A DNA stretch of 64,000 nt from Streptomyces sp. CB02980 (GCF_014451325.2 NZ_JACSCH020000004.1:278392-342391), one strand, 5' to 3'. Numbered from the stretch's first letter, positions 45,712 to 54,551 are shown. Notes: generated by a model from the letters alone, not told the origin. Made by a program: numbers and translations.

Positions 45712-46838
45712 CCGTTCCCCGGCAGGGACACCCACAGGTCCTGCACCGCGTGGTCGGAGAGCTTCTCGGGCCCGTTGAACTCGTAGCGCTCGGCCTTCGC
45801 CCCGTTGCCCGTGAACGCCCAGTCGGTCCGCCAGAAGGGCTTCCAGCCGCCCTCCTCCCAGCTCGTGGGATACGGGTCGGTGCTCACGTCCGCCGCGTCG
45901 TCGAGGCGCTCCCGCAGCGGGCCGAGGTCCGACATCGCCGCCGTCGCGTTGAAGTCACCGGCCACCACGACCGGGTTGCGGTTGGCCGCGAGGTCGGCAT
46001 CCAGACCGGCGTACTGCGCCCGGCGCGGGCCGAACCGTTCCCGCATGTGGCGGTAGAAGTCGGCGGAGAGCAGCCCGTCCGGCATGCTGTTCCACACCGG
46101 CATGTGCACGTTGTAGAACGACACCGTCCGGTTTCTGACCCGCACGTCCGTCCGCAGCACCTTGTTCTCCCGGTACTCCGCCTGCCAGTCCGCGCCCGGC
46201 GGCAGGTCGCCGGCCGGGCCCACGGCCGGCTGCCGCAGGATCGGGAAGCGGGAGAGCGTCACCAGCTCGCCCCGGACCGCTACCTCGTAGCCGGGGAACT
46301 CCCGGCGCAGCCGCGCCAGGTCGTCGATGGGCAGCTTGCCCTTACGGTCGGCTGTCACGTGCTGGTACTCGTGCAGCAGGTAGACGTCCGCGTCCTTCGC
46401 CTTCAGGAACGCGTAGAAGTGGTCCTGGGTGCCGAGGAGCTGGTTCCACGAGTTGGTGTTCCAGGCGAAGACCCGCACGGAGTCCGGGCCGGGCCTCGGC
46501 TCCGACCGCCACAGCGCCGCCGGGTCGAAGCCCGACTGCCCGAAGCCCACGATCAGGGCGAGCGCGGCGGCCGCGAGGCTCCGCCACCGGGCGGCGCCCC
46601 GGGCGAGCGCGGCGAGCGCGGCGAGCAGCAGCGGGACCAGGGCGAAGGCGGCCGGCGGGACGATGCCCACCAGATGCCCCAGCCAGATCCGGCCGTCCGC
46701 CGCCCACTCGACGAGGAGGAGGACGAGCCAGGCGAGGGCCGCGCCGAGGACGAGGCGGTTCAGGCGCCGCCGGGCCGGGGCGACCCGTACGGCCGCGGTG
46801 TCCGCCGCGGCCTCCGTCGGCGCGAGCGTGTCAGCCAC
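45708..46838 (-). CDS. membrane-anchored endonuclease/exonuclease/phosphatase-fold protein, copy 2
   Basis: A 376-aa protein with three hydrophobic helices (residues 25-110) and an EEP domain with FAWNTNSWNQ, HEYQHV, YNVHMPV, AGDFNAT and LSDHAVQ. The key His/Asp/Asn residues match copy 1, and the N-terminal layout is the same, so a tandem duplication is likely. It starts inside the preceding GT2 gene (8-base overlap). A role as secreted-side lipid phosphodiesterase would fit the locus, but the substrate is unknown. Confidence 0.87.
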   Translation of the reverse strand: MADTLAPTEAAADTAAVRVAPARRRLNRLVLGAALAWLVLLLVEWAADGRIWLGHLVGIVPPAAFALVPLLLAALAALARGAARWRSLAAAALALIVGFGQSGFDPAALWRSEPRPGPDSVRVFAWNTNSWNQLLGTQDHFYAFLKAKDADVYLLHEYQHVTADRKGKLPIDDLARLRREFPGYEVAVRGELVTLSRFPILRQPAVGPAGDLPPGADWQAEYRENKVLRTDVRVRNRTVSFYNVHMPVWNSMPDGLLSADFYRHMRERFGPRRAQYAGLDADLAANRNPVVVAGDFNATAAMSDLGPLRERLDDAADVSTDPYPTSWEEGGWKPFWRTDWAFTGNGAKAERYEFNGPEKLSDHAVQDLWVSLPGNG

Positions 46839-47886
46839 GGGAGGCCCCCGCGGCCACCCCGGCCGTCGCCGCCGGAAGGTCGGGCCGGGGCTGTGGGTCG
46901 TACAGGTGCCGGAACCGCTTCGAGCACAGCCACTGCACGCCCGCGACCCCGATCGCCGCGAACACCGTCAGGTTCACCAGGAAGTTGACGGCCACGAAGT
47001 ACCCGAGGAACAGTCGTCCCCGGTGCCGCCGCACCTCCCGGTACATGTCCAGATCGCCCCACACACCGAGGACGAACAGGGCGAGCGGCAGCAGCGCCCA
47101 CACCGCCCCCCACAGCGGCGGCGCGGCGAGCGCGGCCACCGTCAGGGGCGCGGCGAGGCTGGCCCCGGCGCGCGGGCCGGTGACGAAGCCGCCCTGGAGG
47201 TGCCGTCGGCCGAGGATGAGCGGGACGGCGAGCCGGGCCCGCGCGAAGACCTTGCCGAGGACGATCCGCACGGTGTCGTCGTGGTCGTGCCGGCCGCGCA
47301 CCTCAAGGGAGCTGAGCACCGTGTACCGCTCGGAGATGCGGCGCCCGTAGTCCTGGTCCTCGGTGTGCCGCAGGATCGGGTTGAACGGTCCCACCTCGTC
47401 GAAGACCCGCCGGGGGATCGCCAGGATCGCGGTGTGGACGGTGTCGATGACCCCCTCGGACTTCAGGAGCAGGTAGTACTGCTGGAGCGAGCGGTACTCC
47501 TCGATCAGGCTGTCGCGGATGAGCGGCTCCGGCTCGTAGGTGCCGCAGATCGCCCCGTACCCCTGTCCGGAGCCGAGCAGTCCGACGGACTTGGCGACGG
47601 CGTCGGGGTGCATGGCGACGTCGGAGTCGAGGAAGACCAGGATCTCGCCCGAGGACAGTTCGGCGCCGAGGTTGCGGGCGACCGCGACCCCGCTGTTGAC
47701 GCCGGTGGAGACCACCCGGGCGCCGGCCGCGGCGGCGATCGCGGCGGAGTCGTCGGTGGAGCAGTCGTCGACGACGAGGACCTCGATGTTCGGGTACGTC
47801 TGGGCGAGGGCGGCCTCGACGCACAGGCCGATCGAGCGGCCGTAGTTGTAGTTGGGGACGATGACGGAGACCAGCGGAACGGACAT
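46831..47886 (-). CDS. GT2 glycosyltransferase with C-terminal membrane helices, copy 1
   Basis: A 351-aa GT-A enzyme. VSVIVPNYNYG starts at residue 6; metal/nucleotide-sugar residues are VDD (39-41) and DSD (87-89); HTEDQDYGRR holds the catalytic Glu-Asp. About three hydrophobic helices (about 235-320) anchor it. It is paralogous to the GT2 at 52466-53599. Probably uses a lipid-linked acceptor, given the locus. Confidence 0.9.
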   Translation of the reverse strand: MSVPLVSVIVPNYNYGRSIGLCVEAALAQTYPNIEVLVVDDCSTDDSAAIAAAAGARVVSTGVNSGVAVARNLGAELSSGEILVFLDSDVAMHPDAVAKSVGLLGSGQGYGAICGTYEPEPLIRDSLIEEYRSLQQYYLLLKSEGVIDTVHTAILAIPRRVFDEVGPFNPILRHTEDQDYGRRISERYTVLSSLEVRGRHDHDDTVRIVLGKVFARARLAVPLILGRRHLQGGFVTGPRAGASLAAPLTVAALAAPPLWGAVWALLPLALFVLGVWGDLDMYREVRRHRGRLFLGYFVAVNFLVNLTVFAAIGVAGVQWLCSKRFRHLYDPQPRPDLPAATAGVAAGASRG

Positions 47887-47898
47887 GATCGGGTTCTC

Positions 47899-48966
47899 CT
47901 AGAAAAGGACCTTGGCGAGGGAGAGGGCCCCCTGCCGCCACGGTTCGACACTGGTGACGCCCTCGCCCTTCTTCGCGGGGCGGGCGCCGGCGGGGAGCGC
48001 GGCGGTGGTGAGCCGCTGCTCGCGCCACCAGGCGAAGGTGCGCAGGATCGCGTCCTGGTTGGAGTGCTTCGGCCGGAAGCCGAGGACGTCCCGGGCCTTG
48101 TCGGTGGAGACGAAGCTGTCGTCGAGGAGCTTGTGCAGCAGGCGTCCGTAGACCGGGGAGAGCCCGGAGCGCTGGAGCAGGCTGAGCGCGGCGAGCGCCG
48201 GCCTCGCGGGCATCGACCGGACCCGCTTGCCGTGCCCGGCGGCGTCCAGGACGGCCTGGAAGTCCTCGCGTATCGTGCCGAACGAGGTGGCCCCCAGGTT
48301 GAAGGTGTCGTCGGCCGTCCCGGCCGGCGCGTCCATCGCGGTGACGACCGCGTCGACCAGGTCGTCCACGTCGAACATCTGGATGCGGACGTCGCCCCGG
48401 CCCAGGACCGGGAAGTTCCGGCCCTCCTCGGCCCACTCGAAGAGCATCGCGAACAGCCCCATCCGGCCCGGCCCGAGGAAGGTCTTGGGCCGCAGGATCG
48501 GTACGCACATCTCCCGGCCGCGGAACCGCTCGGCGACCTCCTCGGCCTCCGCCTTGGCGGCGCTGTACGTGTCGACGGGCTCGCGCGGATACTCCTCCGG
48601 CGTGGGCACCACCTTCGGCAGGCCGTACACGGCGGTCGAGGAGATGTGCACGACCCGGGGCACGGCGTTCGCCTCGGCGGCCGTCAGGACCGCCTCGGTC
48701 CCGCCGACGATCACCGAGCGGATCATGTCGGCCGGGTAGCTGGGCAGGGCGGCGGCGCAGTGCACCACCACGTCCGCGTCCGCCGTGACCCGCTTCATCG
48801 TCACCGCGTCCCGGACGTCCGAGACGGTGTGGGTCAGGTTCTCGTGCTCCGTACGCGGGGCCCGCAGGTCCACGCAGTGCACCTGGCGGCCGTCGCCGAG
48901 CAGCCGGTCGATCAGGGTCGAACCGAGCATGCCGGCACCGCCGGTCACCACAATGCGCTCTACCAC
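47899..48966 (-). CDS. NAD-dependent sugar epimerase/dehydratase (SDR)
   Basis: A 355-aa extended SDR with VTGGAGMLGSTL (residues 6-17), the catalytic Ser in ISSTAVYG, and YSAAK (the YxxxK motif). The family converts nucleotide or lipid-linked sugars. GTG 48966 overlaps the aminotransferase stop by 7 bases. Together with the UbiA-like and aminotransferase genes it may act on a ribose-type sugar, as DprE2 does on decaprenyl-phosphoryl ribose; this is inference. Confidence 0.88.
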   Translation of the reverse strand: MVERIVVTGGAGMLGSTLIDRLLGDGRQVHCVDLRAPRTEHENLTHTVSDVRDAVTMKRVTADADVVVHCAAALPSYPADMIRSVIVGGTEAVLTAAEANAVPRVVHISSTAVYGLPKVVPTPEEYPREPVDTYSAAKAEAEEVAERFRGREMCVPILRPKTFLGPGRMGLFAMLFEWAEEGRNFPVLGRGDVRIQMFDVDDLVDAVVTAMDAPAGTADDTFNLGATSFGTIREDFQAVLDAAGHGKRVRSMPARPALAALSLLQRSGLSPVYGRLLHKLLDDSFVSTDKARDVLGFRPKHSNQDAILRTFAWWREQRLTTAALPAGARPAKKGEGVTSVEPWRQGALSLAKVLF

Positions 48967-50390
48967 AGCGACGACACCTTCTCCTTGACGAAACGGGTGA
49001 GCAGACGGGGCAGACCCTGGGCGAGGGTCTTGTCGAGGCAGTCCAGGAAGTACTCGACCTCGTGCGGCTCGGCGACCAGCGAGGGGGCGACCATCAGCGG
49101 GTTCTCGCCGTTGAGCGTGTAGTACGTGTAGATGCCGTGGTCCCGGTAGAGGGCGTTGACCACCGACGAGGTGATGAGCTTGGTGCGGAAGCGCGGGTCC
49201 TTCGTCATCGCGCCGGGCACCAGCTTCGTCACCAGCTCCAGGATCTTCGGGCCCTTGTGCAGGAAGACCCCGTGGAGCGCGCCGTGGCCGCGGACCTCGG
49301 CCACCACGTCCGGGTACTCCTTGGCGATCCGTTCGAGACCGGGGGCGAGGATCCGCTCGATGTCCCGGGCGCGGGCCGGATAGTCGTCCTCGACGGCCAC
49401 GTTGACGGCCTCGATGGCGGTGACCGCCTCCTCGCCGAAGCCGTAGTAGGTGGTGGACGTCGACTGGAGCAGGGCGTCCGTGAGGTTGTCGTAGGCCTTG
49501 CGGAAGACCGGCTCGCGGGCCACGAAGGCGGAGACGGAGGACTTGCCGCCGCCGAAGGACTTCGAGGTGGTGAGGATGTCGGGGACCAGACCCTCGTACC
49601 GCATGAAGTGGAAGAGGGTGCCCGTCTTGCCCCAGCCGGTGTAGATCTCGTCGAAGAGCAGCACGATGTTCTCGGCCGTGCACAACTCCCGCAGACCGCG
49701 CAGGAACTCCTCCGAGCACTCGTTCATCGTCGACGCCGACAGCGGCTCGATGAGGATCGCGTACACGTCCGACTCGCCCTTGCCGGTGCGGAGTTCGGCG
49801 ACCAGCTGCCGGACCGAGTCCAGGTCCCCGTACCGGAAGATCTCCACGCCGGGGATGCCGGGGAACTGGAACCCGGACTGGTTCTGGCCGGTCAGGCTGC
49901 CCGAGCCGAGCAGCTTGCCGTGGAAGGAGATGTCGGCCCGCAGCACCCGGGAGCGCCGGCCGCCGTGGTACTTGTACGCCAGCTTGACCGCGCCCTCGAC
50001 CGCCTCCGCACCGGAGTTGGGGAAGAACGACATGTTCAGGTCGCCGGGCAGCAGCTCCGCGAGGTTGTGGCCGAGAGCCGCGATGTACGGCGAGAAGTAG
50101 GTCTTGTGGACCTCCATGCTCTTCCGCTCCTGGAAGCGCTGCCGGGCGGCGAGGATCCGGGGGTGGTTGTGGCCGTGGTTGAGGACGCCGACGCCACCGG
50201 TGAAGTCGAGCACGCGGCGGCCGTCGCGCTGGGTGATCCAGACGCCCTCGGCGCTCTCGACGAGCTCCTGGCCGAAGCCGAAGGAGGTCATCAGGGAGAC
50301 CTGGCTCTTGTTGACGTGGTCCTTGTACAGGCCGTGGACCTGCTTCGTCGTCAGCGACTCGCAGTCGTCGACGGAGTACAGCGGGGGCAT
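48960..50390 (-). CDS. class III PLP aminotransferase
   Basis: A 476-aa fold-type I enzyme of the acetylornithine/diaminobutyrate group. PLP contacts are NSGAEAVEGAVKLA (125-138), FDEIYTGWGKTG (246-257, Asp247) and the Schiff-base lysine in TTSKSFGGGK (Lys277). The substrate is probably an aldehyde or ketone group on a sugar or diamino acid; not clear from motifs. It starts 2 bases after the LPG-synthase-TM-like stop, in the same operon. Confidence 0.9.
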   Translation of the reverse strand: MPPLYSVDDCESLTTKQVHGLYKDHVNKSQVSLMTSFGFGQELVESAEGVWITQRDGRRVLDFTGGVGVLNHGHNHPRILAARQRFQERKSMEVHKTYFSPYIAALGHNLAELLPGDLNMSFFPNSGAEAVEGAVKLAYKYHGGRRSRVLRADISFHGKLLGSGSLTGQNQSGFQFPGIPGVEIFRYGDLDSVRQLVAELRTGKGESDVYAILIEPLSASTMNECSEEFLRGLRELCTAENIVLLFDEIYTGWGKTGTLFHFMRYEGLVPDILTTSKSFGGGKSSVSAFVAREPVFRKAYDNLTDALLQSTSTTYYGFGEEAVTAIEAVNVAVEDDYPARARDIERILAPGLERIAKEYPDVVAEVRGHGALHGVFLHKGPKILELVTKLVPGAMTKDPRFRTKLITSSVVNALYRDHGIYTYYTLNGENPLMVAPSLVAEPHEVEYFLDCLDKTLAQGLPRLLTRFVKEKVSSLW

Positions 50391-50392
50391 GG

Positions 50393-51463
50393 TCAGTCCT
50401 TCGCGGGGATCGGGTGGGTGGGGGGAGTGGATCGGCGGGGGAGGGTCAGGAGGAGGGCGGCGCCTCCGACGAGGACCTCGCTGAGGGTGCAGACCACCCG
50501 GCTGGCGACGGCGACGGCGGTCGCCTCCTGCCAGGGCAGTACGGCGGTCAGCGCCAGGAGCAGCAGGGCCTCGCGGGCACCCCAGCCGTCCGGCAGCACC
50601 ACCACGAGGCTGGCGGCGGCGGTGGCCAGGGCGAAGCCGCCCACGCAGACCGGCAGCGCGGTCAGCGGCGGGGCGCCGAGCATCACGGCGAGGGCCCACA
50701 GGTGCAGCCCGCCGACCGCCCAGGAGGCGGTGGCCGAGGCGAGGGCCCGCCGCATGCCCCGGTCGCTCGCCCGGGTGGCGGGCGCCGCCCGGCGGGCGAG
50801 CCGGGCGGCGAACGCCGCCAGGTGGTGCAGCAGTCCGGGCCGCACGGCCCAGGCGGCGGTGACCGCGCCCGGCAGGACCAGCCACCAGGCCTCGGCGCCG
50901 ATCGTCCAGGGAGCGGCGAGCGGGCCGACGGCGAGGCCGGTGAGGACGGCCACGATCAGGTTCAGCAGGAAGACGGCGAGCACGACCGGCGCGGACACCC
51001 CCGCCGCACCGCCCATCCGCAGCTGGGCGAGGACGCCCCAGACGGCCCCCGGCACGTACTTGCCGAGGTACGAGGTGAAGTAGATCCGGGTCGCGGTCCG
51101 GCCCGGCACCCCGGGGCCCAGGTCGGCGAGGAGGGTCCGCCAGGTGGTCATGGAGAGCAGGACGGCGAGGGCGTTGGCGACCAGGGCCGCGAGGAGGTAC
51201 GGGACGGAGTCGGGGCGCAGGACGAGGGCGGCGAGCTCGCCGGCCCGGCCGTACAGGGCGAAGCCGATGCCGGTGACGACGGCGACCGGGAAGAGGACGG
51301 GGAGGGCGCGGCGGAGGCGGCCGCGCGGGGCCGGGGGAGCTTCGGCCGCGGCGGGATTCGGGTCGGGATTCGGGTCGGACTTCTGGTCGGAATTCGGGTC
51401 GGACGTCGGGACGGGCTTGGTGTCGGACTTGGTTTCGGGCGGCGCGGTGGTCGGCACCGTCAT
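50393..51463 (-). CDS. YbhN/LPG-synthase-TM-like membrane protein (putative flippase)
   Basis: A 356-aa protein of the UPF0104/lysylphosphatidylglycerol-synthase transmembrane family, with about eight helices from residue 55. The signature YLGKYVPGAVWGVLAQLRM (near 130) is intact. No soluble lysyl-transfer domain follows, so it is more likely a lipid-handling or flippase-type protein. The N-terminus (about 10-48) is a repeat-coded Ser/Asp/Pro/Asn-rich segment. ATG 51463 overlaps the UbiA-like stop by four bases. Confidence 0.87.
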   Translation of the reverse strand: MTVPTTAPPETKSDTKPVPTSDPNSDQKSDPNPDPNPAAAEAPPAPRGRLRRALPVLFPVAVVTGIGFALYGRAGELAALVLRPDSVPYLLAALVANALAVLLSMTTWRTLLADLGPGVPGRTATRIYFTSYLGKYVPGAVWGVLAQLRMGGAAGVSAPVVLAVFLLNLIVAVLTGLAVGPLAAPWTIGAEAWWLVLPGAVTAAWAVRPGLLHHLAAFAARLARRAAPATRASDRGMRRALASATASWAVGGLHLWALAVMLGAPPLTALPVCVGGFALATAAASLVVVLPDGWGAREALLLLALTAVLPWQEATAVAVASRVVCTLSEVLVGGAALLLTLPRRSTPPTHPIPAKD

Positions 51464-52422
51464 GACCCGAGGTGGCTCAGCGGCCACGCGACGGCCAGCA
51501 GCGCCGACCAGAGCAGGGCGTTGGAGACGGTCATCCGGTCGCTGAACAGCGCCCGCGAGGGATTTCCGCCACCCGAGTCGACCACGAGCAGCTGCAGGTA
51601 GCGGGCGAGGCCGAAGAGCGCGAACGGGGCCGTGAGCACCGCGACCAGCGGTCCGTGCGGGCCGAAGACGGGGCTGTCCTGCACCTGCAGGACGTAACTC
51701 ACCGCCGTGAGCACCGCGGTGAAGGCGAGCAGCTGGTCGAGGAAGCCGAGGGTGTAGCCGCGCAGCGCGGGCCGGTGCAGCACCCCGCCGACCGCCATCT
51801 CATGGCGCCGCTTGCCCAGGATCAGCAGCAGGCAGAGGGAGAAGACACAGAGGGTGAGCCAGCTCGGCACGGGGTTGCCCGAGGCGAGGCAGCCCTGGGC
51901 GAGCCGCAGGACGAAACCGAGGGCGACGATGAACACGTCGAGGAGCGGGACGTGCTTGAGTCCCTTGCTGTACGCGGCGTTCAGCGCGACGTACGCGGCG
52001 ACCGGCCACCAGTCGAGGAGCGCGGCCGTCCCGGTGAACACCGTGAGACCGACCGTCGCCGCGAGGAGGACGGCGAGGGCGGCGGCGAAGGAGACGGCGG
52101 TCGCGACGCCGATCCGGCCGGCGGCGATCGGCCGGTGCCGCTTCTCCGGGTGGCGGCGGTCCCTGTCCCGGTCGCCGAGGTCGTTGACCAGGTAGATCAG
52201 CGCGGACGCGAGGGTGAAGACAGCGATCGCGGCGAGGGCTCCGCCGAGCGCGGCACCGTCGAGGTGGGGGGCGCCGAGCAGGCCGAGGGGGACGACGACC
52301 AGGTTCTTCGTCCACTGGTGGGGCCGGACGAGGGAGGTCAGGTCGGCGAGCCGACTGGGCGGGCGGGAGGCCGGCGGGCGGGCCGTCGGCGCCTCTCGGC
52401 CGGTGAGCGTGGGCGTGGCCAT
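51460..52422 (-). CDS. UbiA-family prenyltransferase, DPPR-synthase-like
   Basis: A 320-aa protein with about nine membrane helices. The segment VNDLGDRDRDRRHPEKRHRP is the Asp-rich NDxxDxxxDxxHPxKxxRPI motif of decaprenyl-phosphate phosphoribosyltransferase (Rv3806c type), followed by IAAGR. That enzyme moves phosphoribose from PRPP to polyprenyl phosphate. It thus points to a lipid-linked pentose in this locus. A homologous function in other lipids is possible. ATG 52422; the upstream gap is 43 bases. Confidence 0.9.
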   Translation of the reverse strand: MATPTLTGREAPTARPPASRPPSRLADLTSLVRPHQWTKNLVVVPLGLLGAPHLDGAALGGALAAIAVFTLASALIYLVNDLGDRDRDRRHPEKRHRPIAAGRIGVATAVSFAAALAVLLAATVGLTVFTGTAALLDWWPVAAYVALNAAYSKGLKHVPLLDVFIVALGFVLRLAQGCLASGNPVPSWLTLCVFSLCLLLILGKRRHEMAVGGVLHRPALRGYTLGFLDQLLAFTAVLTAVSYVLQVQDSPVFGPHGPLVAVLTAPFALFGLARYLQLLVVDSGGGNPSRALFSDRMTVSNALLWSALLAVAWPLSHLGS

Positions 52423-52465
52423 GAACGGACTCCTGGGGGGAGGGGCGTACGGGGAGGGGCGGCGG

Positions 52466-53599
52466 TCATCCGGTGAAGGGGGAGGTGGCGGTGGCGGTGG
52501 AGGAGAGGGGAGCGGCGGAAGCGGCGGACGCGGACGCGGCGGATACGGACGCGGCGGCGGCATGGGCGGTGGCGGTGGCTTCGGGGCGGTCCGCCGGGAG
52601 GGCGTTTCCGCGGCGGCGCACGCTGGGCCCGAAGTCCGGCTCGGTGATCCAGCGGACGGTGCCCCGGGCCGCGCCGAGCACGATCGCCTGGTGCAGCACG
52701 AAGTGGACGGCGGTGAAGTAGAGGAGGAAGCCGGGACCGCGGCTCCGCAGCGCGAACCGGCTCAGGCCCGGGTCGGCGCAGGCGAAGACCAGCGCGCACA
52801 GGGCGGGGACGAGCAGGAGCCACGGGGTGAGCAGACCGAGGAGGAGGGTGGGGAGGGTGAGCGCGGCGGCGAGGACGCCGAGCGGCCGGTTGGCGGTGAG
52901 ACCGCCCTCCCGCAGCTGCCCGAGCGCCGCGATGAGCAGCTGTGAACGCCGGTACTGCTCCCGGAGCATCGCCCCGAGCCGGTCGACGTCGTCGTGCCGG
53001 CCGCGGATCGCCTCCGTCATCGCGATCCGGTGGGTGCGGACGAGCCGGCCGCTGTACTCGACGTCCTCCGAGTCCCGGAGGTTCTCGTCGAAGGGCCCGG
53101 TGGCCTCGAAGACCTCCTTGCGGATCGCGCCGAGGGCGAAGAACGCGGTGCGGACCTCGCCGACGGCGCGGCGGCGCCAGAAGTGGGCGTGCAGGGCGTG
53201 GTAGCGCTCCACGGGCCCGTCGTCGAAGAGCGGTTCGGGGTCGAGCACTCCGTGGACGCAGCCGAGACCGGGATCGTCCCGGAGCAGGTCGGCGGCGTTC
53301 GCAAGGGCCTCGGGGTGGAGGGCGGTGTCCGAGTCGAGGAAGAAGAGGATCTCGCCCCGGGCGGCGGCGGCCCCGAGGTTCCGGGCGGCGGACACCCCGC
53401 TGTTGTGGGGGTTGGCGATCAGGACGACGTCGAACTCCCGGGCGATGTCCCGGGACCTGTCGGTGCTCGCGTCGTCGACGACGATGACGTCGAGCGGGGC
53501 GTGGGTCTGGGCGAAGACCGAGGTCAGACAGGCGTGGAGGGTCTTCTCGTAGTTGTAGTTGGGGATGACGACGGACACGCTGGGACGAGCCCTGGACAT
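52466..53599 (-). CDS. GT2 glycosyltransferase with C-terminal membrane helices, copy 2
   Basis: A 377-aa GT-A enzyme with VSVVIPNYNYEKT (8-20), VDD (41-43), DSD (89-91) and RDSEDVEYSGR (catalytic Glu-Asp). Two to three hydrophobic helices lie near 235-310. The last 35 residues are an Ala/Ser/Thr-only tail coded by a GC-rich simple-sequence tract, probably expanded. It is paralogous to the GT2 at 46831. AAGGAA 6 bases upstream supports ATG 53599. Confidence 0.9.
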   Translation of the reverse strand: MSRARPSVSVVIPNYNYEKTLHACLTSVFAQTHAPLDVIVVDDASTDRSRDIAREFDVVLIANPHNSGVSAARNLGAAAARGEILFFLDSDTALHPEALANAADLLRDDPGLGCVHGVLDPEPLFDDGPVERYHALHAHFWRRRAVGEVRTAFFALGAIRKEVFEATGPFDENLRDSEDVEYSGRLVRTHRIAMTEAIRGRHDDVDRLGAMLREQYRRSQLLIAALGQLREGGLTANRPLGVLAAALTLPTLLLGLLTPWLLLVPALCALVFACADPGLSRFALRSRGPGFLLYFTAVHFVLHQAIVLGAARGTVRWITEPDFGPSVRRRGNALPADRPEATATAHAAAASVSAASASAASAAPLSSTATATSPFTG

Positions 53600-53647
53600 G
53601 GGGGTTCCTTGGGAGGGCGGTCAGGGGATTTCGGCGTGTGGGGCGCT

Positions 53648-53926
53648 TCAGAGCAGCCGGAAGTCCGCGATGCGGTGGTGGGAGAGCTCGGGGGAGTGGC
53701 CGAGGAGGCGCCGGCAGAGCAGCAGCGCGTGGCCGACGGCTTCGATCTCGTCGGGGCCCCCGACGTAGAGGGCCAGGCGGATCGTTCGGTCGAGAACCAG
53801 CGCCCGTGCGGACTCGAAACGGTCCTGCGGACGGGCGACGCGGTGCAGCGTCTCGACGAGGAGTGCGGCGGACGGGGCCGGTGGGGGGTCGGTGTCCGGG
53901 GCGGGGTCGTCGTCCGATGCCCTCAT
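53648..53926 (-). CDS. small hypothetical protein (92 aa)
   Basis: An Asp/Pro-rich N-terminus (residues 4-18) is followed by a helical domain with no known motif; it ends HHRIADFRLL. ATG 53926 is the best start, but no good ribosome site is visible and the frame is open further upstream through the 70-aa gene region. It lies between the small secreted protein and the second GT2, same strand. May be a subunit of the locus. Function unknown. Confidence 0.55.
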   Translation of the reverse strand: MRASDDDPAPDTDPPPAPSAALLVETLHRVARPQDRFESARALVLDRTIRLALYVGGPDEIEAVGHALLLCRRLLGHSPELSHHRIADFRLL

Positions 53927-53952
53927 CGAGATGCCGACGAGGTAGATGACGA

Positions 53953-54165
53953 TCAGCCCCAGGAGAAGCCGTTGTCGCTGTCGTTCGTCTGCGGGGTCGC
54001 GGTCGCGGCCGGTACGCCGTCGGCGGCGACGGCCGCCGGGGATCCCGAGGACGCCGGCTCCGCCGCCAGAACGAGGGTCAGCGCGGCCGCGGCGGGGACG
54101 AGCAGGGCGAGGACGGGGCGGACCTGAACGCGGGCGAAAGTGGCGAAACGGGCGCTGCTGGGCAT
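53953..54165 (-). CDS. small secreted or membrane-anchored protein (70 aa)
   Basis: Residues 1-16 are polar with Arg; 17-36 form a hydrophobic segment (VLALLVPAAAALTLVLAA) typical of a signal peptide or anchor, with possible cleavage after AEPASS. The tail is Ala/Thr-rich and ends NDSDNGFSWG. AAGGAAGG lies about 10 bases upstream of ATG 54165. It leads the set of overlapping genes on the minus strand. No known domain; a secreted peptide or lipid-linked accessory protein is possible. Confidence 0.6.
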   Translation of the reverse strand: MPSSARFATFARVQVRPVLALLVPAAAALTLVLAAEPASSGSPAAVAADGVPAATATPQTNDSDNGFSWG

Positions 54166-54551
54166 GACGGAAGTGCCTTCCTTGCGATGCGGACGAGGAA
54201 TGTCGGGGGCGGGTCTCCCGGCGCCGCTCCCGGGCTCTTCCGGGCGGCTCCGACAGGTCCAAGACTGGCCCGCCGGGGGTGCCCTGTCACCGGAGAACGA
54301 CTGGCGCCAAGCGCGTGGCCGTTAGGAGCCAGCCCGTGCGTACGGCCGCCGCGCGCCGCTGATCTGGGGGTTTCCGGGAGGCGTCACGTTCCTGCCAGGC
54401 GGAAGGTGCCGGGTGGCCGTCACCTCCTCGTACGCGCCCCGAATCCTCGTGCGGGCCCCGGAACCCTTCGTACCGCCCCGGTGTCCCTTCGTGCGGGCCG
54501 CGGAATCCTTCGTACCGCCCCGGTGTCCCTTCGTGCGGCCTCCGGAAACGC
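54166..54551. other. gene-poor gap with a 42-bp tandem repeat
   Basis: About 385 bases with no convincing gene. The part next to 54165 must hold the promoter of the minus-strand island genes. At 54447-54488 and 54489-54530 a 42-bp unit is repeated with two mismatches, and a 10-base partial third copy follows. Open frames here are low-complexity Arg/Pro translations of the repeat and are not supported. Confidence 0.8.

Noticed and set aside
40665..54165. Island considered as a known antibiotic biosynthetic cluster
   Set aside because: No polyketide synthase, NRPS, terpene cyclase or RiPP-modifying enzyme is visible.
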